Assembly: GCA_025084515.1 (NCBI GenBank)
Contig: JAJAGP010000050.1
Span: forward strand, 65,001 to 129,000
Reading direction: 5' to 3'
Source: Ancistrus triradiatus
Taxonomy: Eukaryota > Chordata > Actinopteri > Siluriformes > Loricariidae
Length of the DNA: 64,000 nt
The notes under the pieces are model-generated. The model searched no databases. It was not told the DNA's origin and saw only the letters and a list, made by a program, of their open reading frames with translations. Shown in pieces: positions 59,140-64,000 of this stretch (position 1 is the stretch's first letter; each line of letters starts with the position of its first letter). The translations under genes were made by a program, and so were the position numbers.

Positions 59140-59335
59140 TCATTCATTTATTCATTTTCATACCTGCTTCATCTGACTCGGGGTCGCAGGGACAGAGGGT
59201 GTAACACGTCCCCCGCCACGCTGTTTCAAATCAATAATAATATCAGCTATTATTATGATTATGATGATTGTCATTATTATTATGATCATGATGATGATTA
59301 TTATGATGATTATCATTATTGTTATTATGGAATTG
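59140..59335. repeat. SINE tail followed by ATT/ATG microsatellite
   Basis: (ATTC)n and a GGGTCGCAGGGACAGAGGGT tail fragment are followed by imperfect (ATT)(ATG) trinucleotide repeats. Confidence 0.6.
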
Positions 59336-59628
59336 CTTTACTTACTGTAGTAATGTAGTAAGAGCTTCTGGGTATTGAAGGATTGTGAGTTTGTACTGTG
59401 GGCATTTTGTTGATTTAAATTGAACACTTTTTTTTATTGAATTCCATACACAGTTGAGAGCACAGTACTGTTTATGCAATTTGATAAAGCAAGGCTAATC
59501 TACTACAGTGAATGAGCCATTTATTCGTGTATGTAGTGCATGGTTATCAGCAGACAGCATCTGTGGCAGCGTTGTACTAAGTGAACAGACTGCTATTTAG
59601 TAAAGTTTACTGTTGATTTCCCTGCTAG

Positions 59629-59932
59629 GATAGCAAAGAAGGACTCAGTGAACCATGAAGAAACTGGAGAGAGAGAAGAAATTGCCCCTCACTGCTTTCA
59701 TTGGACAGCTAAGGCGAGGACCACACACTAGTGCTGTTACAGCGGGCTCCACCTCGACTGTGAGAACGAGGTAGGAACCAGACCAGTGAGCACTGTAACT
59801 TCTACTTCTTCTAATGGACAAGTGGCCGGCAGAGCAATGCCAGAGCTCAGACCTATGCCCCCCAACGTGTCTGCTCCTTGCTGAGGCTCCCAGCTGAGTG
59901 CTGGAGAGCTGAAGGTGAGTGAGAAAAGCCCC
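59629..59932 (+). promoter_or_regulatory. ext1 5' leader with upstream ORFs and a possible internal donor
   Basis: A plausible acceptor (TTTCCCTGCTAG) ends at 59628, so the leader probably starts at 59629 as part of exon 2 of the transcript. It contains uORFs: 59655-59774 (39 codons, A at -3), 59814-59897 (27 codons) and a shorter one starting inside the latter. All end before the main ATG. An AAG|GTGAGT donor-like site at 59914/59915 lies 18 nt before the start codon; using it would skip the start. Translational or splice control is inferred only. Confidence 0.45.
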
Positions 59933-60870
59933 ATGCAGGCCCGCAAGAAGTACGTGCTTCTGGGTCTGTGTACAAGCTCCTGGTTGCTGCTCTTCTACTG
60001 GGGTGGCCTACACGAGCGGCTCCTGGGCCTGGTGACACACCGGCGGGCTGAGGTACTGCGCCCATGGCCCGAATGGCTGGACCGAGGCCTTTTGCCTGCC
60101 TATGCTGACCATGCAGAGTTGCAAAGTGGAGGAGGTCCTGGAGAGTCACCCACGCAGCGGCAACAAGCCTGGAACACCATCTACAAGGACAGCCGGTGCC
60201 GAATGGAAACATGCTTTGACTTCAATCGCTGCCGTGGGCATGATGGTTTTCGTGTGTATGTGTACCCACCTGAGAAGGGTGACAGGGTGTCAGAGAGCTA
60301 TCGCAAAATCCTGGCATCGGTAGCCGAATCAAGATACTACACAGCGGACCCACACGAGGCTTGTCTGTTTGTGCTGGGCATTGATACACTGGACCGGGAC
60401 CAGTTATCCTCACAGTTTGTGCCCAATGTGGATGAGCGCATTCGTGGCTACCCGCTCTGGAACGATGGCCGCAACCATGTGGTCTTCAACCTCTACTCAG
60501 GCACATGGCCCAACTACACAGAGGACTTGGGTTTTAACATAGGCCAAGCCATCCTGGCCAAGGCCAGCCTGAACACAGAACATTTCCGGCCTGGCTTTGA
60601 CATCTCTATCCCACTGTTCTCAAAAGAGCATCCGCAGAAAGGCGGCGAGCACGGGTGGTTAGTACGCAACACCGTGCCACCAAAGCGGAAATATCTGCTC
60701 ATGTTCAAAGGGAAACGCTACCTAACGGGCATTGGCTCGGACACACGGAATGCGCTGCATCACATTCACAATGGCAAGGATATCATCTCATTAACAACAT
60801 GTCGTCATGGCAAAGACTGGGAGAAGCACAAGGATGCTCGCTGTGACCATGACAACGAGGAATATGAGAG
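59933..60870 (+). CDS. ext1: exostosin-1 (heparan sulfate co-polymerase), first coding exon only
   Basis: EXT1 with EXT2 polymerises heparan sulfate (alternating GlcA and GlcNAc) in the Golgi. This exon gives residues 1-312 plus two bases before the donor AG|GTAGGT. The human EXT1 exon 1 also ends at the matching ...EYE(K/R) position. Visible: a short cytoplasmic tail with MQARKK, a type II signal anchor (about 7-25, LLGLCTSSWLLLFYWGG), a variable low-similarity stem to about residue 83, then the exostosin domain with CFDF, FRVYVYP, DTLDRDQLS, NLYSGTWPNYTEDLGF (N-x-T sequon at 194), IGQA.LAKAS, SIPLFSKEHP, FKGKRYLTGIGSDTRNAL and TTCRHGKDW. The start is ATG at 59933; a longer in-frame reading from 59915 begins with GTG and is not the start. 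The stem differs strongly from human EXT1, which suggests a divergent teleost paralogue (perhaps ext1c); this is an inference. The remaining exons lie beyond 64 kb. Confidence 0.95.
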
Positions 60871-61700
60871 GTAGGTCAAGTCATTAAGCTAAATTGGATT
60901 AAGTGAATGTGGAACATGTATATATCGTGTATATTCTCTTCCTGAGCTTCTGCCTGTTTAGTATTATGTTATATGGAAATGATCATATATTATTTATTTT
61001 CATACATGCTAAATTCAATTCAGGGTCGCAGGTAGTAGTGAGTAACCAGTTGCCCGTTAGTGAGAAATGGCCACTAAGAATGCAAAAAAAGCTCAATAAA
61101 GAAACCAGAATGAATCGAAATGTAATTGCGAAAACAAATTGCCTGAATACGAACTACTTGGCTGGCTCACAAATCGCATACTACAGTAATAGACTTTTTG
61201 TTAAAAGTATGGTATACTAGTATGTTAAACCAGTGGTGTTACCGTTTTGTGTTTTGAGCATACTATTTCATAATGTAGAATAATATTTAAGACACAGCAC
61301 TTCAGTTTGCTGGCAGCTCCCTAAACTTGGATCCACACTGGTCTTTCATGGGTAGGACCGACAGTATAAATATTTATACTCAATTTCTTTTAGTCATTAC
61401 TCTTGTTAGTACAAATACTGTGGCAAATGTTTGCCGGGGAAATTGCAAGTCTGAGTTAACGCTTAAATCACATCTGGCGTCACCTCAATTACAATTTCAT
61501 TTAATCTGAGACACATGAAAGAGGTTATGTCAACAACAACCAGGATATTCCTCAAAATCAGTCGAAGTCATTTATATGTCATGACCTATGAGTTAAATGC
61601 TTTCAGCCTGAGTTTGAGGTGAAACTGTGACAGAAATTACAACATGCAAGTACATGAAAGAAATTAATGAAGAAAAGTACATTTTAGGACCTATCAGAAT
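60871..61700 (+). other. start of the ext1 intron after coding exon 1
   Basis: Begins at the donor GTAGGT. A short SINE-tail fragment (AATTCAGGGTCGCAGGTAGT) is at 61015. Otherwise featureless. Confidence 0.5.
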
Positions 61701-61925
61701 GAATTTACATTGGGTGTGGGCAAAAGTGTGAGACCACTATGCTTGCTATGATCTTTATGGAGAAGGCTTCATACTGCAGCATACATTCCTAATGACCCAA
61801 AACGCACCTCTGAGTGAGGGTTCTCTTTATCCACCTTCAGGGTTTGTGTGAAAATCTGATGATGTCATATTTGTGCAGAAATATAAAAAATTCTAAAGGG
61901 TGCATCAACTTTCAGACACCACTGT
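61701..61925. mobile_element. Tc1-like terminal fragment
   Basis: GTGTGGGCAAAAGTGTGAGA at the left and AATTCTAAAGGGTGCATCAA..CACCACTGTG at the right match the family seen at 27.6-27.87 kb. The centre is lost. Confidence 0.55.
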
Positions 61926-63560
61926 GTATCAATGATGATATTTAAAGTTTACCCCACTACATGTCTAGACAATGTTATATACAGTGTACTTCACTACATT
62001 CTAAATAATTATGTTTACGTTTACTTCACTACATGCCTAGATTATATTTACATTATGCCTCCCTACATGTGTAGATTATAATATTTACATTATACCTCAC
62101 TACATGCCTAGATTATAATATTTACATTATACCTCATTACATGCCTAGATTATAATATTTACATTATACCTCACTACATTCCTAGATTATATTTACATTA
62201 TGCCTCCCTACATGTGTAGATTATAATATTTACATTATACCTCATTACATGCCTAGATTATAATATTTACATTATACCTCACTACATTCCTAGATTATAT
62301 TTACATTATGCCTCCCTACATGTGTAGATTATAATATTTACATTATACCTCACTACATGCTTAGATTATATTTACATTATGCCTCCCTACATGTGTAGAT
62401 TATAATATTTACATTATACCTCATTACATGCGTAGATTATATTTACATTATACTTCACTACATGCCTAGATTATATTTACATTATACTTCACTACATGCC
62501 TAGATTATATTTACATTATGCCTCCCTACATGTGTAGATTATAATATTTACATTATACCCCCTCATTTACATGCCTAGATTATAATATTTACATTATACC
62601 TCACATACATGCCTTAGATTATATTTACATTATGCCTCCCTACATGTGTAGATTATAATATTTACATTATACCTCATTACATGCGTAGATTATAATATTT
62701 ACATTATACTCATTACATGCCTAGATTATAATATTTACATTATACCTCACTACATGCCTATATTATATTTAATTTACATTATGCCTCCCTACATGTGTAG
62801 ATTATATTTACATTATACCTCATTACCTGCATGCGTAGAGTTATATTTACATTATACTTCACTACATGCTAGAATTATTTTACATTATGCCTCCCTACAT
62901 GTGTAGATTATAATATTTACATTATACCTCATTACATGCGTAGATTATAATATTTACATTATACCTCATTACATGCCTAGATTATAATATTTACATTAGA
63001 TCTCACTGCATGCCTAGATTATATTTACATTATACTTCACTACATGCCTAGATTATATTACATTATGCCTCCCTACATGTGTAGATTATAATATTTACAT
63101 TATACCTCATTACATGCCTAGATTATATTTACATTATGCCTCCCTACATGTGTAGATTATAATATTTACATTATACCTCATTACATGCCTAGATTATAAT
63201 ATTTACATTATACCTCATTACATGCTTAGATTATAATATTTAGATTATACCTCATTACATGCGTAGATTATAATATTTACATTAGATCTCACTGCATGCC
63301 TAGATTATAATATTTATATTATACCTCATTACATGCGTAGATTATAATATTTACATTATCTCACTGCATGCCTAGATTATATTTACATTATATTTCAATA
63401 CATGCTTAATTATATTTACATTATATCTCACTATATGCCTATATTATAATATTTACATTATACTTCACTACATGCTTAATTATATTTACATTATACATAA
63501 TTGCATGTCTTGGTTATAATATTTAAATTATACCTCAGTACATTTTAAATTGTCTACATG
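61926..63560. repeat. A+T-rich satellite of alternating 34- and 37-bp units in the ext1 intron
   Basis: More than 40 units of the type ATGCCTAGATTATAATATTT ACATTATACCTCATTAC, a 37-mer, alternate with a 34-mer lacking one AAT and carrying TGCCTCCCTACATGTGTAG variants. Some blocks repeat as a two-unit higher-order period of about 71 bp. Units at both edges are more diverged. Confidence 0.95.
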
Positions 63561-64000
63561 TTTTAAAAGTGAAACAGCTATATGTAACAAAGATCCTGCT
63601 AGACAAGCTAGTCCTTATACATGGCACATCTGCTGAGAACATGGTGTGACAGAGTGTAGTGTCTTAATAGTTGCATCAGTGTGCATCGCCTCATGTCTGG
63701 TTTTTCTGGGTTTGTGGTAAGGATAAAGTTCCACAGCTGTGAATGAATGAGTTTGTTTATTCCACATGACAGGTTTTGAGGGTCTTTTTCCCTCACAGAA
63801 AGTGGAGGGTCCTATAGCCACACTAATTAGAAAATGTAGGTTGTGCTTGGTAGTTTATGGGTTGAGGAAGAAAATTGTTTGTAAAACACTGTTTTCCCTT
63901 CTAGTGAGTAAAGTGAAGAAAATTTGTTGAGCTTTAGGTGGCAAAAAGGATTTTATTTAGAGTTAGCACTCAGCAGGCAGGAAGTGTGACTGTAATGGCA
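63561..64000. other. ext1 intron sequence beyond the satellite
   Basis: No exon or repeat was recognised up to the window end. Confidence 0.4.

Noticed and set aside
59915..59932. Longer in-frame reading of ext1 from 59915
   Set aside because: It opens with GTG, not ATG, and the family N-terminus MQA(K/R)K starts exactly at the ATG at 59933.
61926..63560. CRISPR-like array
   Set aside because: The units are contiguous tandem repeats without unique spacers, in a vertebrate intron.

Overview
This window is vertebrate nuclear DNA. It has short coding exons with GT-AG (and one GC-AG) introns, no operons, and a very dense load of Tc1/mariner, hAT and PIF/Harbinger-like elements, tRNA-derived SINEs and non-LTR retrotransposon pieces. 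The repeat families and the three recognisable genes point to a teleost fish. An otophysan such as a catfish or characiform is my guess and is not demonstrated.

Three protein-coding genes could be rebuilt exon by exon from the sequence. (1) ppp1r36 lies on the minus strand (ATG at 26204, stop at 20960) with 11 coding exons and 454 residues; all splice phases agree. (2) tpmt, a thiopurine/thiol S-methyltransferase, lies on the plus strand (30073 to 45777) with 8 coding exons and 232 codons. Its fourth coding exon is internally frameshifted and carries an in-frame stop, so the allele may be broken or the assembly may contain indels. (3) ext1, a heparan sulfate polymerase subunit (exostosin-1, probably a divergent teleost paralogue), lies on the plus strand. 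Its first coding exon is 59933-60870, preceded by an uORF-bearing leader and possibly by a distal 5' exon near 49 kb. ppp1r36 and tpmt are divergently arranged; tpmt and ext1 are in tandem.

Layout. 1-12.8 kb is mostly non-coding, with two Tc1 remnants and a composite hAT element (4934-6237). Near 12.8 kb is an isolated candidate first exon. 13.1-15.9 kb is a 5'-truncated non-LTR retrotransposon on the minus strand. 16-20.8 kb holds SINEs, a MITE and a Tc1 element with another repeat inserted in it. 20.96-26.2 kb is ppp1r36. 26.2-30 kb is the intergenic region, with a small hAT element and the likely tpmt promoter. 30.07-45.78 kb is tpmt, whose introns are packed with transposons: a second copy of the composite hAT, a retrotransposon RNase H fragment, a foldback element, a full-length Tc1, and a three-deep Tc1 nest. 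45.8-59.6 kb is the tpmt-ext1 interval, with a minisatellite, a GC-richer promoter-like block at 48.4-49.3 kb, SINEs, another Tc1 and possible regulatory DNA. 59.6-64 kb is ext1 exon 1 and the start of its intron, which holds a 1.6 kb satellite of 34/37-bp units.

The most noteworthy observations are these. A composite transposon has hAT ends and an internal PIF/Harbinger-type element; it is present twice in opposite orientation, each copy with its own perfect 8-bp target duplication. The tpmt exon 4 is disrupted. A (CT)n microsatellite forms the polypyrimidine tract of the next tpmt exon. A nested Tc1 structure fills the last tpmt intron. I found no CRISPR array, operon or convincing functional RNA gene.
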